DNA of 64,000 bases from CAZRCG01 sp964598565 (lineage in GTDB: Bacteria; Bdellovibrionota; UBA2394): NCBI GenBank assembly GCA_964598565.1, contig CAZRCG010000007.1, positions 62,001 to 126,000 on the forward strand, written 5' to 3'. Shown piece by piece: positions 25,336 through 33,797 of this stretch. Position 1 is the first letter of the stretch; every line of letters starts with the position of its first letter. Below the pieces are notes generated by a model that was not told the origin of the DNA, did not search any database, and saw only the letters and a program-made list of their open reading frames with translations. Both the position numbers and the translations under genes were made by a program.

Positions 25336-25817
25336 ATAGTCTTCGCGATTTAGAGAATCAAATTGGCGAAATAAGAAAAAATGAAGGTGATCTGAAGGGT
25401 CAGATCGCCAGGTTGCAATTGCAGATGCGCAACCTTGGTAAAAAACTAGCTTTGCGAATGCCCGTTTCGATTGAGTCGCTCGAAAAGGGCTTGCCCTACG
25501 ATCTCTTGTTCTCGGATGAGATCGATTTGTGGTTGCAGGCTTCAAAGGGTCTAATTATCGACTTAAGATCGGCCTTAGATTTTCAGATGGGGACCATCCC
25601 CGGCGCCCTAAATTATTCGTACGATGCTTTGCCTCAGAAGGTCGAGTCGCTCTCACGAGAGACTCCCGTGCTGCTCGTCTGTGATACAGGTATCAAAAGC
25701 GTTTCAGCGGCTGATATGCTCATGACGAAGGGTTTCTCCTATCTCTATGTTCTGAAAGGCGGCTTCTCACTCTACAAACAGGCGACCGTAAAGACGCAGC
25801 CCGCGGTTATGCATTAA
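25302..25817 (+). CDS. Rhodanese-domain protein with N-terminal coiled coil
   Basis: 171 residues. The first ~50 (IVDSLRDLENQIGEIRKN ... IARLQLQMRNL) form a coiled coil. Residues 60-165 are a rhodanese domain with LIIDLRSALDFQMGTIPGALN and the active-site Cys127 in LLVCDTGIKS. Such domains carry sulfur or act as persulfide or phosphatase-like switches. The start at ATG 25302 lies inside the matrixin gene. A different physiological sulfur partner is not evident nearby. Confidence 0.8.
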   Translation: MFSSGWKEQIVDSLRDLENQIGEIRKNEGDLKGQIARLQLQMRNLGKKLALRMPVSIESLEKGLPYDLLFSDEIDLWLQASKGLIIDLRSALDFQMGTIPGALNYSYDALPQKVESLSRETPVLLVCDTGIKSVSAADMLMTKGFSYLYVLKGGFSLYKQATVKTQPAVMH

Positions 25818-25953
25818 GAGGTCCTAGCAATTGTAAGGCAAGCTGCTGGCTGAGATTGGCGCTGCTGAGTGACTCGATGGAAGAGTCAGAGACGGAGGCG
25901 GCTGACTCGAGGCGATTTTGCAGCGCTCCAATAAATTCCAATTCGTTTTGGTT
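25807..25953 (-). pseudogene. Short flagellin-C-terminus-like remnant behind ilvC
   Basis: Directly after the ilvC TAG, and in the same frame, 48 codons run to TAA at 25807. They encode EFIGALQNRLESAASVSDSS, then IESLSSANLSQQLALQLLGP. GALQNRLES followed by a SSA and a final ALQLL block is the hallmark of the C-terminal D0/D1 helices of flagellin; the flagellins of this window read GAIQSRLES ... VSSAR ... SALQLL. About 28 residues of the usual spacing between SSA and ALQLL are missing. I read it as a decayed flagellin fragment with an internal deletion. It has no good start codon of its own. Confidence 0.45.
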
Positions 25954-26931
25954 CTAACTACCGAGGCGTTTTTTTCGCAGCTCTAGTCCTATGGTTTCAA
26001 TTAGATGGGCCGCCTGTTTCTGACTTTGTTGTTGGTAGGCTTCGCTTTGATTCTGGCTGAGAAACTCTTTAGCAAAATCGCCCTGCTCAATCTCGCGTAA
26101 AATCGTTCTCATTCGTTCTTTGACGGAGGCATCAATGACTCGATCGCCGCGAGTAATATCGCCATAGCGAGCGGTCGGACTAATTTTTTGGCGCATTCCC
26201 GTGATGCCTTGTTTCCACATCAAATCCACAATGAGTTTTAGTTCAAAGAGAGTTTCGAAGTAAGCGGTCTCGGGTTTGTAGCCACCTTCCACCAAAACTT
26301 CAAAAGCTTGTCGAACGAGACTTGAGACGCCCCCGCAGAGAAGTGTCTGCTCAGAAAAAAGATCGCATACGGTCTCATCTTCAAAGCGAGCCCAGACGAG
26401 TGATTGTGCGTGGCAGCCAATGGCGCGTGCATACGTTTCCAGTAAAATTTTGTCGGTGTCTTTGGCGGGGCCATTCGTCGCCAAGATGGCTGGTAGCGCA
26501 TCGTTCGTAGCGTAAAACTCTTTCAAACCCGCGGCCGCCCCTTTTGGCGCCACAAGACAGTGTAGAGGGCCCGACTTCACCACAGGTATCAACCCAAATG
26601 TGGTATTAAAGCCGTGCGCAAAGATAAGATGCGATGCCTCTTCGAAACGATAGCGCCTGTAAATGTCGCCTTGCTGATCGTCAGGCAAATTCATCACCAT
26701 AATGCGCCCTCGAGGGTCAACTTCTTCGAGGGCTACGACCGTATGGCCCGCGTTCTTGGCCTTTTCTGTGGAGGGGCTGGATCGTCGAAGGGCCAGCTCA
26801 AAGGGAATCTCCGACCTCTTCAAATTGCTGGCTTCCGCTTCACCTTGGGCGCCGTAGCCCACAAGAATGAGCCGACTTCGGGCCAGTAGGTTTCGTTCTG
26901 CAGAGGTCAAAATGGTGGGTGACGCCGTCAT
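25954..26931 (-). CDS. ilvC: Ketol-acid reductoisomerase, divergent class I
   Basis: 325 residues; the family converts acetohydroxy acids to dihydroxy acids in branched-chain amino-acid synthesis using NADPH and Mg2+. The Rossmann N-terminus is LILVGYGAQGEAEASNLKRS, and the active-site His lies in LIFAHGFNTTFG. The knotted C-terminal domain keeps the metal ligands in RFEDETVCDLFSEQTLLCGG and AYFETLFELKLIVDLM. Differences from the usual sequence are GYGSQGHAHALN reading GYGAQGEAEASN and SNTAEYGD reading SPTARYGD. No ilvB/ilvN/ilvD is adjacent. It could be a paralogue of altered substrate. Confidence 0.85.
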   Translation of the reverse strand: MTASPTILTSAERNLLARSRLILVGYGAQGEAEASNLKRSEIPFELALRRSSPSTEKAKNAGHTVVALEEVDPRGRIMVMNLPDDQQGDIYRRYRFEEASHLIFAHGFNTTFGLIPVVKSGPLHCLVAPKGAAAGLKEFYATNDALPAILATNGPAKDTDKILLETYARAIGCHAQSLVWARFEDETVCDLFSEQTLLCGGVSSLVRQAFEVLVEGGYKPETAYFETLFELKLIVDLMWKQGITGMRQKISPTARYGDITRGDRVIDASVKERMRTILREIEQGDFAKEFLSQNQSEAYQQQSQKQAAHLIETIGLELRKKRLGS

Positions 26932-26991
26932 GGGCCAAGGCTCTCACTATTTCATTTGTTTTCCAAGCTTCTTTGGCCTAAGCAACGTGTC

Positions 26992-27702
26992 ATGGCACGC
27001 CGAGAATCTTCATCTTTAGTTTATTCTGTGCACGATATTCCTCTGGAGGGAGTTGACCTCAAAGCTGACGTCAACTTCAAAGACCTTTATAAGCCTGAAG
27101 AAAAAGAGCTGTTGCAGCACGAAGATCTCTTAGAAAATTTTCAGCAATCCGTCAGGGTTGAGGGAACTCTGATGAAAATTGCCTCGAAGGTGGATATTCG
27201 GGGTACATTTGAGGCGCCCTATCAGCGGTCTTGTGATCGCTGCAATCGAGATTGTAATCGAGTACTCAAGGGCTCGTTTGATACTTTTTTAATGGCCAAA
27301 GATCAGTTTTCGGCCCATGACAAGCCGGGGGGCAAGGTTATTCACTCTAAAGAGGGTTATAAGCCCGATTCTCGGCATCGGTCCAAAACAAAAGCTCGAG
27401 TTCTTACCGAAGCCGAGGGCGAGCATGAAGATGAGCGCTTTGGATCGTTTGATGGGCAAACGGTCGATCTTCGAGCCTTGCTTCGCGAGTATATCGTATT
27501 GCAGATTCCCATGAGACTCCTCTGTGATGAGTCGTGTGAAGGGCTCTGTTTGGAGTGCAAGGAGCGCATAGAAGAGCATCGTTGTGCCTGTGCGAAGGGC
27601 CCCACTCCCGTGATTCCCGAGGGCTCAGAACTCAAAGAACCCGAAGAAGGTCCGCTCAGTCAGGCCCTCAAGAAAAAGAGAGCCCTCTTTTTTGGTGAAT
27701 AG
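26992..27702 (+). CDS. yceD: DUF177/YceD-family protein
   Basis: About 236 residues from ATG 26992 (MARRESSSLV); an in-frame TTG at 26956 is possible. The DUF177 pattern is clear: the segment VRVEGTLMKIASKVDIRGTFEAPYQRSCDRC with a CXXC, an acidic middle, then VDLRALLREYIVLQIPMRLLCDESCEGLCLEC. YceD is implicated in 23S rRNA/large-subunit biogenesis. The ~70-residue middle insertion (KVIHSKEGYKPDSRHRSKT ...) is longer than in E. coli. rpmF follows within 40 bases, as in most bacteria. Confidence 0.88.
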   Translation: MARRESSSLVYSVHDIPLEGVDLKADVNFKDLYKPEEKELLQHEDLLENFQQSVRVEGTLMKIASKVDIRGTFEAPYQRSCDRCNRDCNRVLKGSFDTFLMAKDQFSAHDKPGGKVIHSKEGYKPDSRHRSKTKARVLTEAEGEHEDERFGSFDGQTVDLRALLREYIVLQIPMRLLCDESCEGLCLECKERIEEHRCACAKGPTPVIPEGSELKEPEEGPLSQALKKKRALFFGE

Positions 27703-27742
27703 GCCTTTGACTTTAGGGCTTTTTGACGATTAGCTTTTCCCC

Positions 27743-27919
27743 ATGGCGGTCCCAAAGAAAAAAACATCTCGTTCTCGTAGTCGATCACGACGATCTCATT
27801 ATAAATGTGTTGCACCAGCGCTCACGCGTTGCCCGTCATGTAAGACGCTCGTTGCCTCTCATACGGCGTGTCCCAACTGTGGCAAGTATAAAGGCCGAGA
27901 TATTCTCGAGCTTGCGTAG
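27743..27919 (+). CDS. rpmF: 50S ribosomal protein L32
   Basis: 58 residues, starting MAVPKKKTSRSRSRSRRSH. Four cysteines in two CXXC pairs (Cys30/33 and Cys43/46) make the zinc ribbon of the C+ form of L32, ending GKYKGRDILEL. Position between yceD and plsX is the conserved yceD-rpmF-plsX order. A stronger Shine-Dalgarno is lacking; translation may be coupled to yceD, which ends 40 bases earlier. Confidence 0.95.
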   Translation: MAVPKKKTSRSRSRSRRSHYKCVAPALTRCPSCKTLVASHTACPNCGKYKGRDILELA

Positions 27920-27937
27920 GGGTGAGGAAACACCCTA

Positions 27938-29080
27938 ATGTCTGAAGTCCGAATTGCACTGGATGCGATGGGCGGCGATTTTTTCGCTGTTCCTAATGTG
28001 CAAGGTGCTATCAAAGCTTTAGAAGACGCAGACGAGGCTAAACGAAAACTTAAGGTTATTTTGTGTGCTCCTGAAGACAGGCTGCTGGCCTCGCTGCAGG
28101 AGGCATCGATTGACTCGACTCAAGATCCCGAGTTCAAGCTCGATCTTGAAAAGTGGAATCGCTACCGAGATAGTGGTGCGCTCGAAATTGTGACTTGCTC
28201 CCAGGTGGTCGATATGGATGAGAGTCCGGCGTCGGCTCTTCGACAGAAAAAGGATTCCTCATTAGCCAAAGCGTTTAGCTTAGTGAAAGAAGGCCGTGCC
28301 GATGCAGCCCTGTCGGCAGGTAACTCGGGGGCCGTTATGGCGTTTGGCATTTCGTCGTTAGGGCGACTTTCTGGGGTGAAACGACCCGCGATTTTATGCC
28401 ATTTTCCTTCGAGTCATGGTGTGACCATCTTGCTTGATGCCGGAGCCAATGTGGATTGTACCCCCGAACAGCTCTGTCAGTTTGGGGTGATGGGTCAGAT
28501 TTATTATCAGACTATTTTTAATGCCGGACAGGTTCGAGTGGCTCTCATGAATATCGGAGAAGAAGAGGGCAAAGGAAATGAAGTGGTAAAGGCTGCCCAT
28601 GAGCTGCTGAAAACTCGATTGCCAGGAGTTTACCAGGGCTTCGTCGAGGGGCGAGATTTGATGAACGGTAAAACAGATGTAATCGTCTGCGATGGCTTTG
28701 TAGGAAATATCATTTTAAAAACGGCGGAGGGCGTGGCATCGACCATCAAGTCAATTTTGAAACAAGAGTTTCAGCGCAATCCCATATGGGGTTTGGGGGC
28801 GTGGCTGGCCAAGGGCGGCTTCTCTGCCATGAAAGCCAAGTTAGACTACCGGGAATACGGGGCCGCGCCGCTTATTGGTCTTAACGGTCTGGGCTTAGTA
28901 GCCCATGGCTCGTCTGACGGTAAGGCCATTTTTAACGCGATTCGTATTGCTGAGAAATACGTGCGACAGGGATTGTTGTCGCGAATGAGAGAGGCATTTT
29001 TGGCACAGACTGAGCCAACAGGTGACAAAAATGGCTCGTTAGACTCCAGCGTAGCATTTAAGGCGGGGGAGGGACAGTGA
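27938..29080 (+). CDS. plsX: Phosphate acyltransferase PlsX
   Basis: 380 residues. PlsX makes acyl-phosphate from acyl-ACP for phospholipid synthesis. The start MSEVRIALDAMGGDF is the family hallmark, followed by ASALRQKKDSSLAKAF, the LSAGNSGAVMAF loop, ILLDAGANVDC and VCDGFVGNIILKTAEG. The length is slightly above the usual 330-350 because of an insert near residues 45-60 (LLASLQEASIDSTQD). It overlaps fabG by four bases (GTGA). Confidence 0.95.
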   Translation: MSEVRIALDAMGGDFFAVPNVQGAIKALEDADEAKRKLKVILCAPEDRLLASLQEASIDSTQDPEFKLDLEKWNRYRDSGALEIVTCSQVVDMDESPASALRQKKDSSLAKAFSLVKEGRADAALSAGNSGAVMAFGISSLGRLSGVKRPAILCHFPSSHGVTILLDAGANVDCTPEQLCQFGVMGQIYYQTIFNAGQVRVALMNIGEEEGKGNEVVKAAHELLKTRLPGVYQGFVEGRDLMNGKTDVIVCDGFVGNIILKTAEGVASTIKSILKQEFQRNPIWGLGAWLAKGGFSAMKAKLDYREYGAAPLIGLNGLGLVAHGSSDGKAIFNAIRIAEKYVRQGLLSRMREAFLAQTEPTGDKNGSLDSSVAFKAGEGQ

Positions 29081-29823
29081 GCTTTTTTTCATTAGCGGGA
29101 CAAACCGCTCTCGTGACGGGGGCGAGTCGAGGTATCGGGGCTGCTATTGCTCAGCGATTGGCAGAAGCAGGGGCCCGAGTATTGGTGAATTATCGGTCGA
29201 ATCCCGAGGCCGCCGAAACGCTGGTGGCTCGTTTGAGAGAGCATTCCCCAGAGTCTGTGGCCGTGGGTTTTGATATCTGCGATCAGCCTGGTATGGAAAA
29301 GGCGCTTGCACCGTACCTAGAGACACTATCGGTGGTGGTGGCGAATGCGGGCATTTCAAAAGAGGCCTTAGTGCCTCGAGCCAATCAAGACCACTACGAA
29401 GAGATTTTTCGCACCAATTTTTTTGCAACAACCCAGCTCGTTCGTCTGACATCGCGAGCGATGATGCGAGAGCGGCGAGGCTCTTATATTTTCTTAAGTT
29501 CCATTATCGGTGAAATGGGCAATAAGGGGCAGTCGGCCTATGCAGCTTCGAAATCGGCTTTGTTTGGATATTGCAAATCCCTCGCGCTTGAAATGGCTTC
29601 GCGCTCTATCACGGCGAATATCGTTTGCCCCGGTTTTATTGAAACAGAGATGACGGGTCGTCTCGATGTCGCTCTTCAAGAAGCTTATCGTGAGCGAATT
29701 CCTCTGGGTCGTTTTGGCAAGCCCGAGGAGATTGCTGCGCTTGTGCATTATTTGGCATCGAATGAGGCTCGCTATACGACGGGTGCGATTTTTGATGTGA
29801 ATGGTGGACTCCGAATGTCCTAA
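29077..29823 (+). CDS. fabG: 3-oxoacyl-[ACP] reductase
   Basis: 248 residues of a short-chain dehydrogenase; reduces 3-ketoacyl-ACP with NADPH in fatty-acid elongation. The cofactor loop TGASRGIGAAIA is at residues 14-25, followed by VVVANAGISKEALV and the catalytic Ser141/142, Tyr155 and Lys159 (SAYAASKSA). The C-terminus VNGGLRMS is typical. It starts with GTG 29077 inside the end of plsX. fabH and fabD, often between plsX and fabG, are not in the cluster. Confidence 0.93.
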   Translation: MSFFSLAGQTALVTGASRGIGAAIAQRLAEAGARVLVNYRSNPEAAETLVARLREHSPESVAVGFDICDQPGMEKALAPYLETLSVVVANAGISKEALVPRANQDHYEEIFRTNFFATTQLVRLTSRAMMRERRGSYIFLSSIIGEMGNKGQSAYAASKSALFGYCKSLALEMASRSITANIVCPGFIETEMTGRLDVALQEAYRERIPLGRFGKPEEIAALVHYLASNEARYTTGAIFDVNGGLRMS

Positions 29824-29845
29824 GGTTTTATGACTCTAATAAGTT

Positions 29846-29873
29846 TTGAAAGTTGTTTATAAGTTTTTAAGAA
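29846..29873 (+). promoter_or_regulatory. Possible acpP promoter
   Basis: TTGAAA at 29846-29851 and TAAGAA at 29868-29873 are 16 bases apart in the A/T-rich gap before acpP. This would give a short leader with AAAGGAG before ATG 29896. The -10 box is poor but identical to the one proposed before rpsT. An extra promoter would fit the high demand for ACP. Confidence 0.35.
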
Positions 29874-29895
29874 CAGAATCACTAAAGGAGAATGT

Positions 29896-30129
29896 ATGGA
29901 ATTGCAAGAACAGGTTCGAGGCCTCATCAGTAAGAGCCTCAAAATTCCGGAAGAGACCATAAAATTGGAAAGCGCTTTCGTGGATGATTTGGGTGCCGAC
30001 TCTTTAGATATTGTTGAACTGGTGATGGCGCTTGAAGATGAATTTCAAATTGAAATTCCTGATAAAGATGCTGAGAGCATCAAAACGGTAAACGACGCCG
30101 TCGAATATATTAAAAGGACGGTTCATTGA
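29896..30129 (+). CDS. acpP: Acyl carrier protein
   Basis: 77 residues, acidic. The phosphopantetheine attachment Ser36 lies in LGADSLDIVELVMALEDEF. The flanking helices (IPEETIKLESAFVDDLG and IPDKDAESIKTVNDAVEYI) are standard. AAAGGAG precedes the ATG at 29896. Its TGA overlaps the TTG start of fabF. It carries all intermediates for FabG and FabF, its neighbours. Confidence 0.97.
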   Translation: MELQEQVRGLISKSLKIPEETIKLESAFVDDLGADSLDIVELVMALEDEFQIEIPDKDAESIKTVNDAVEYIKRTVH

Positions 30130-31397
30130 GTTTAAAAGGTCGTCGAGTTGTCGTCACGGGTATGTCGGCCGTATCAGCCATCGGCAACTCGTGCGCCGAG
30201 AATTGGGCTTCGCTTGTCGAAGGACGTGGCGGCATTCAGCGAATTAGTCGCTTCGATTGCACGCCGTTTAAAAGTCAAATTGCCGGTGAAGTAAAAAATT
30301 TGGTGGTGGAGTCGGTGGTGCCGGCCAAAGATATCCGCACGATGGACCTTTTTATTCAGTTTGCTTTGGTCGCCTGTCAGGAGGCGATGGTTCAGTCTGG
30401 GCTCATCGCTTCGGGAATTTTTGGAGAGAGCAAAATTCGCGAAGAGTGGCAGTCACGAGCGGCGGCGATCATTGGAGTGGGCCTTGGAGGCCTGCCCGAG
30501 ATAGAGGCTACGGCCAAGCTGCTGGCCAAGCGAGGTCCGTCTCGCATCAGTCCCTTTTTCATTCCTCGATTGATATCGAATCTGGCGGCGGGTCATGCGG
30601 CCATTGGCTATGGTCTAAAGGCGGCCAACTTTGCGACGACGTCGGCTTGTTCGTCGGGAGCTCACGCTATTGGCGAAGGCTTTCGACATATTCGTCATGG
30701 TTACTCAGATATCGCCCTTGTCGGGGGCGCGGAATCGGTGATTTCTGAATTAGCAGTCGGAGGCTTTGATGCCTTACGCGCTCTTTCAACACGTAACGAG
30801 GAGCCGTCGAAGGCCTCGCGTCCCTTTGATCGCGATCGCGATGGTTTCGTCATTGGCGAGGGAGCGGGCATTTTAGTTTTAGAAGAGTATGAGTTTGCCA
30901 AGAAGCGAGGGGCCCCCATTCTTGCCGAGCTTGCGGGTTATGGCACTAGCTGTGATGCCTATCATATGACGTCTCCTTCCGAGGGAGGGCAGGGCGCTGC
31001 TCAGGCTATGCAGTGGGCTCTCGATGATGCTCAGATAGCTAAAGAAGGGGTGGGGGCCGTCAATGCTCACGGAACCTCGACTCCCCAGGGCGATATTGCT
31101 GAGACTCAGGCAATTAAATCAGTCTTTGGAGCTCATGCACGCCGCCTTAAAGTGTCGTCGACAAAGTCGATGACGGGGCACGCCTTAGGAGCTGCAGGGG
31201 GCTTAGAAGCCGTGTATACGATTTTAGCTCTCAGAAATCAGGTCGTACCCCCTACAGTGAATCTCGACAATGCGGATTCTCAGTGCGATTTGGATTATGT
31301 GCCTCTTAGGGCGCAAGACTTTAAGCATGAGGTCGCTCTTTCTAATAGTTTTGGCTTTGGCGGAACGAATGCTTCCCTTATCTTTAGGAGGCTATGA
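30126..31397 (+). CDS. fabF: 3-oxoacyl-[ACP] synthase II
   Basis: 423 residues from TTG 30126. The condensing-enzyme triad is in place: Cys175 in TTSACSSGAHAI, then His in NAHGTSTPQGD and His in SMTGHALGAAGGLEAV, with SNSFGFGGTNAS near the end. An insert near residues 100-112 (ESKIREEWQSR) is common in KAS II. It extends acyl chains and controls unsaturated/saturated ratio. It overlaps rpiB by ATGA. Confidence 0.94.
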   Translation: MSLKGRRVVVTGMSAVSAIGNSCAENWASLVEGRGGIQRISRFDCTPFKSQIAGEVKNLVVESVVPAKDIRTMDLFIQFALVACQEAMVQSGLIASGIFGESKIREEWQSRAAAIIGVGLGGLPEIEATAKLLAKRGPSRISPFFIPRLISNLAAGHAAIGYGLKAANFATTSACSSGAHAIGEGFRHIRHGYSDIALVGGAESVISELAVGGFDALRALSTRNEEPSKASRPFDRDRDGFVIGEGAGILVLEEYEFAKKRGAPILAELAGYGTSCDAYHMTSPSEGGQGAAQAMQWALDDAQIAKEGVGAVNAHGTSTPQGDIAETQAIKSVFGAHARRLKVSSTKSMTGHALGAAGGLEAVYTILALRNQVVPPTVNLDNADSQCDLDYVPLRAQDFKHEVALSNSFGFGGTNASLIFRRL

Positions 31398-31852
31398 TTT
31401 TAATCGCCTCGGATCATGCGGGTTTCCATCTAAAGAAAAAAATTGTGGATAGCTTGGCCAGCCGTCAGACGGTGGTTAAAGATCTTGGAACAGACTCCGA
31501 TGCGTCGTGCGATTATCCGCTCTATGCGCAGAAACTCTGTGTCGACTTGCTGAAAGAGCGAGCAACAAATTCAGACGCCTTGGGTATTTTAATTTGTGGC
31601 TCTGGCATTGGCATGTCGATTGCCGCCAACAAAGTGCAGGGTATTCGTGCGGCTGTTGTATCCGACGTGGTTTCGGCGCGACTCGCAAGGGAGCACAACG
31701 ATGCCCAGGTACTATGTTTGGGAGCGCGTATTGTGTCTGAAGCAACGGCACTGGCGTGCGTTGATGCATTTTTAGAGGGTCAATTTGATACCTCAAACCC
31801 TCGGCATCAGCGACGAGTAAATCAGTTAGAGATGGATAATCCGAATGAATGA
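31394..31852 (+). CDS. rpiB: Ribose-5-phosphate isomerase B
   Basis: 152 residues. MILIASDHAGFHLKK is the RpiB start, with Asp7 and His8 for substrate. The base Cys68 lies in LICGSGIGMSIAANK, and the phosphate site is in VSARLAREHNDAQVLCLGARI. It interconverts ribose 5-phosphate and ribulose 5-phosphate. rpiB immediately before glyA is a widespread arrangement. Confidence 0.94.
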   Translation: MILIASDHAGFHLKKKIVDSLASRQTVVKDLGTDSDASCDYPLYAQKLCVDLLKERATNSDALGILICGSGIGMSIAANKVQGIRAAVVSDVVSARLAREHNDAQVLCLGARIVSEATALACVDAFLEGQFDTSNPRHQRRVNQLEMDNPNE

Positions 31853-31909
31853 CAAGAATGGAGGTCACGAGTGAGCGTTATATCATTTGAAAAACAAAAG
31901 GAGGCCGCC

Positions 31910-33145
31910 ATGGCAGCCCACGAAACTCAAGACACAGCGATTTTTGATTTAATTGCTCAAGAAGAAGAGCGGCAGAAAAGCCAGCTCGAATTAATTGCGT
32001 CCGAGAACTTTGTATCCGATCAGGTGCGCAAAGCCGCCGGTTCTGTTTTGACCAATAAATATGCCGAGGGTTATCCCGGTAAGCGCTACTATGGTGGCTG
32101 CGAGGTCGTCGATGAAATCGAAACGCTTGCCATCGAACGACTCAAAAAACTTTTCGGGGCGCAAGCCGTCAATGTGCAACCTCACTCTGGGTCTCAAGCC
32201 AATATGGCTGTTTATTTTTCGTATCTTCAGCCGGGCGATACCATTTTGAGTATGGACTTAGCGCAGGGCGGGCATCTCACGCACGGATCGTCCGTGAATT
32301 TTTCGGGTCGACTTTATAAGGTCGTGCATTACGGTTTGAATGATCAGGGGCTCCTTGATTACGATGTAATTCGTGATTTGGCGAAACAGGTAAAGCCGAA
32401 AATGATTGTCTGCGGTGCCTCAGCGTATTCCCGATCAATTGACTTCAAAACCTTTGCGGAGATTGCTCGAGAAGTTGGGGCGCGAACTTTAGCCGATATA
32501 GCGCATCCCGCGGGTTTGGTAGCCACGGGCTATCATCCATCGCCTATTGGGCATTGTGATTATGTCACATCGACAACGCATAAGACATTACGTGGGCCTC
32601 GCGGCGGTATTATCATGACGTCCCACGAATTGGCCAAAGAGGTGAACTCTCGAATTTTTCCGGGCATTCAAGGAGGTCCACTAGAACATATCATTGCCGC
32701 TAAGGCGATTGCGTTTGGTGAAGCGCTGAATCCTCGATTTAAAGATTATATTGGCCGAGTGGTTGCCAATACTAAGGTGCTTGCCGCTGAACTTCAGAAC
32801 GGAGGCTTAACCTTAGTGAGTGGGGGTACCGACAATCATCTTTGTCTGGTCGATTTGCGACCCTTCGGAATAACGGGGGCGCAAGCCGAGCTCGTCTTGG
32901 GTAAGGCAGGTATTACGGTGAACAAGAATATGATTCCGAAAGATCCGCAACCCGCGCGAGTGACCTCTGGAGTTCGTTTAGGCGGCGCTGCACTTACGAC
33001 TCGTGGCTTTAGCGAGACCGACTTTAAGGCGGTCGCTCTTTGGATTCTAAGAGCGCTGAAGAACGCGGAGAACGATGCAGAACTTTCGAAAGTGCGTACG
33101 GAGATTCGCGATTTTTGTTCCGCGTTTCCGCTGTTTCGCGCTTAA
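31910..33145 (+). CDS. glyA: Serine hydroxymethyltransferase
   Basis: Makes glycine and 5,10-methylene-THF from serine. The PLP lysine is in SSTTHKTLRGPRGG-like TSTTHKTLRGPRGG, with LIASENFVS, NKYAEGYPGKRYYGG and VQPHSGSQANMAVY upstream. I choose ATG 31910 because AAGGAGG stands five bases before it and the N-terminus then has family length (411 residues). GTG 31871, with its own GGAGG six bases upstream, would add 13 residues. Both could be used. nrdR follows after 17 bases. Confidence 0.95.
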   Translation: MAAHETQDTAIFDLIAQEEERQKSQLELIASENFVSDQVRKAAGSVLTNKYAEGYPGKRYYGGCEVVDEIETLAIERLKKLFGAQAVNVQPHSGSQANMAVYFSYLQPGDTILSMDLAQGGHLTHGSSVNFSGRLYKVVHYGLNDQGLLDYDVIRDLAKQVKPKMIVCGASAYSRSIDFKTFAEIAREVGARTLADIAHPAGLVATGYHPSPIGHCDYVTSTTHKTLRGPRGGIIMTSHELAKEVNSRIFPGIQGGPLEHIIAAKAIAFGEALNPRFKDYIGRVVANTKVLAAELQNGGLTLVSGGTDNHLCLVDLRPFGITGAQAELVLGKAGITVNKNMIPKDPQPARVTSGVRLGGAALTTRGFSETDFKAVALWILRALKNAENDAELSKVRTEIRDFCSAFPLFRA

Positions 33146-33162
33146 AGTGGGTCGTCGCAGTT

Positions 33163-33627
33163 ATGAAGTGCCCTTTTTGTAAGCATGAGGATACCTCCGT
33201 CGTAGATTCACGACTGGCTCGTGATGGAGCTGAGACGAGACGCCGGCGCGAATGTCTTCACTGCGGCCAACGCTTTACAACTTATGAGCGAAGCGATGCT
33301 GTTTTTCCGTGGGTCATCAAAAAAGATGGGCGTCGAGAGGAGTTTGATTCTGAGAAAATTCGATCGGGTGTTTTGCGCGCCGTCGAAAAGAGACCCGTCA
33401 GTATTCATGATGTAGAAGCTCTCGTCACAGATGTCGTCAAGGCAATGACCGAACGCGGTGAAAAAGAGGTTGCCAGCAATGCCATTGGTGAAGAGGTGAT
33501 GAAGAGAATCAAGTCGTTGGATGAGGTCGCCTATGTGCGCTTTGCGAGCGTTTATCGCCAATTTAAAGATATCAACGACTTTATGTCGGAGCTGTCGAAT
33601 TTATTGTCGAAATCGCGAGGTACCTAG
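33163..33627 (+). CDS. nrdR: Transcriptional repressor NrdR
   Basis: 154 residues. The N-terminal zinc ribbon has Cys3/Cys6 and Cys31/Cys34 (MKCPFCKH, CLHCGQRF). The ATP-cone follows (PWVIKKDGRREEFDSEKIRSGVLRAVEKRPV). NrdR represses ribonucleotide reductase genes at NrdR boxes when dATP is high. A start at 33163 gives the family's usual length; a longer frame from 33040 would extend into glyA. glyA-nrdR-nusB is a frequent bacterial order. Confidence 0.95.
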   Translation: MKCPFCKHEDTSVVDSRLARDGAETRRRRECLHCGQRFTTYERSDAVFPWVIKKDGRREEFDSEKIRSGVLRAVEKRPVSIHDVEALVTDVVKAMTERGEKEVASNAIGEEVMKRIKSLDEVAYVRFASVYRQFKDINDFMSELSNLLSKSRGT

Positions 33628-33701
33628 AAAGTCGACGGGGTGGTTGATATTTTGAGTGGGTGGGTGGTGAATGCCTCAAGGGGGAGTTTAGCCTCGTGAC
33701 G

Positions 33702-33751
33702 GTGGTATCAGCCAAATTTAGATACCACTCCAAATTGGACAGTCTTTTTTT
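33702..33751 (+). terminator. Hairpin plus T-run after nrdR
   Basis: GTGGTATC (33702-33709) pairs perfectly with GATACCAC (33721-33728) around an 11-base loop. A second small palindrome (TCCAA-A-TTGGA, 33729-33739) and a run of eight T residues (33744-33751) follow. The T-run is about 15 bases past the main stem, so termination may be partial, allowing some read-through to nusB. Confidence 0.5.
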
Positions 33752-33797
33752 GAAAAGCCCTTGTCAATCGGGCTAAGTCGCAGTAACCAGTCGGGCT

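Noticed and set aside
25807..25953. Read-through extension of IlvC
   Set aside because: IlvC of class I ends near 330 residues; the extension resembles flagellin and has no read-through context that I can recognise.
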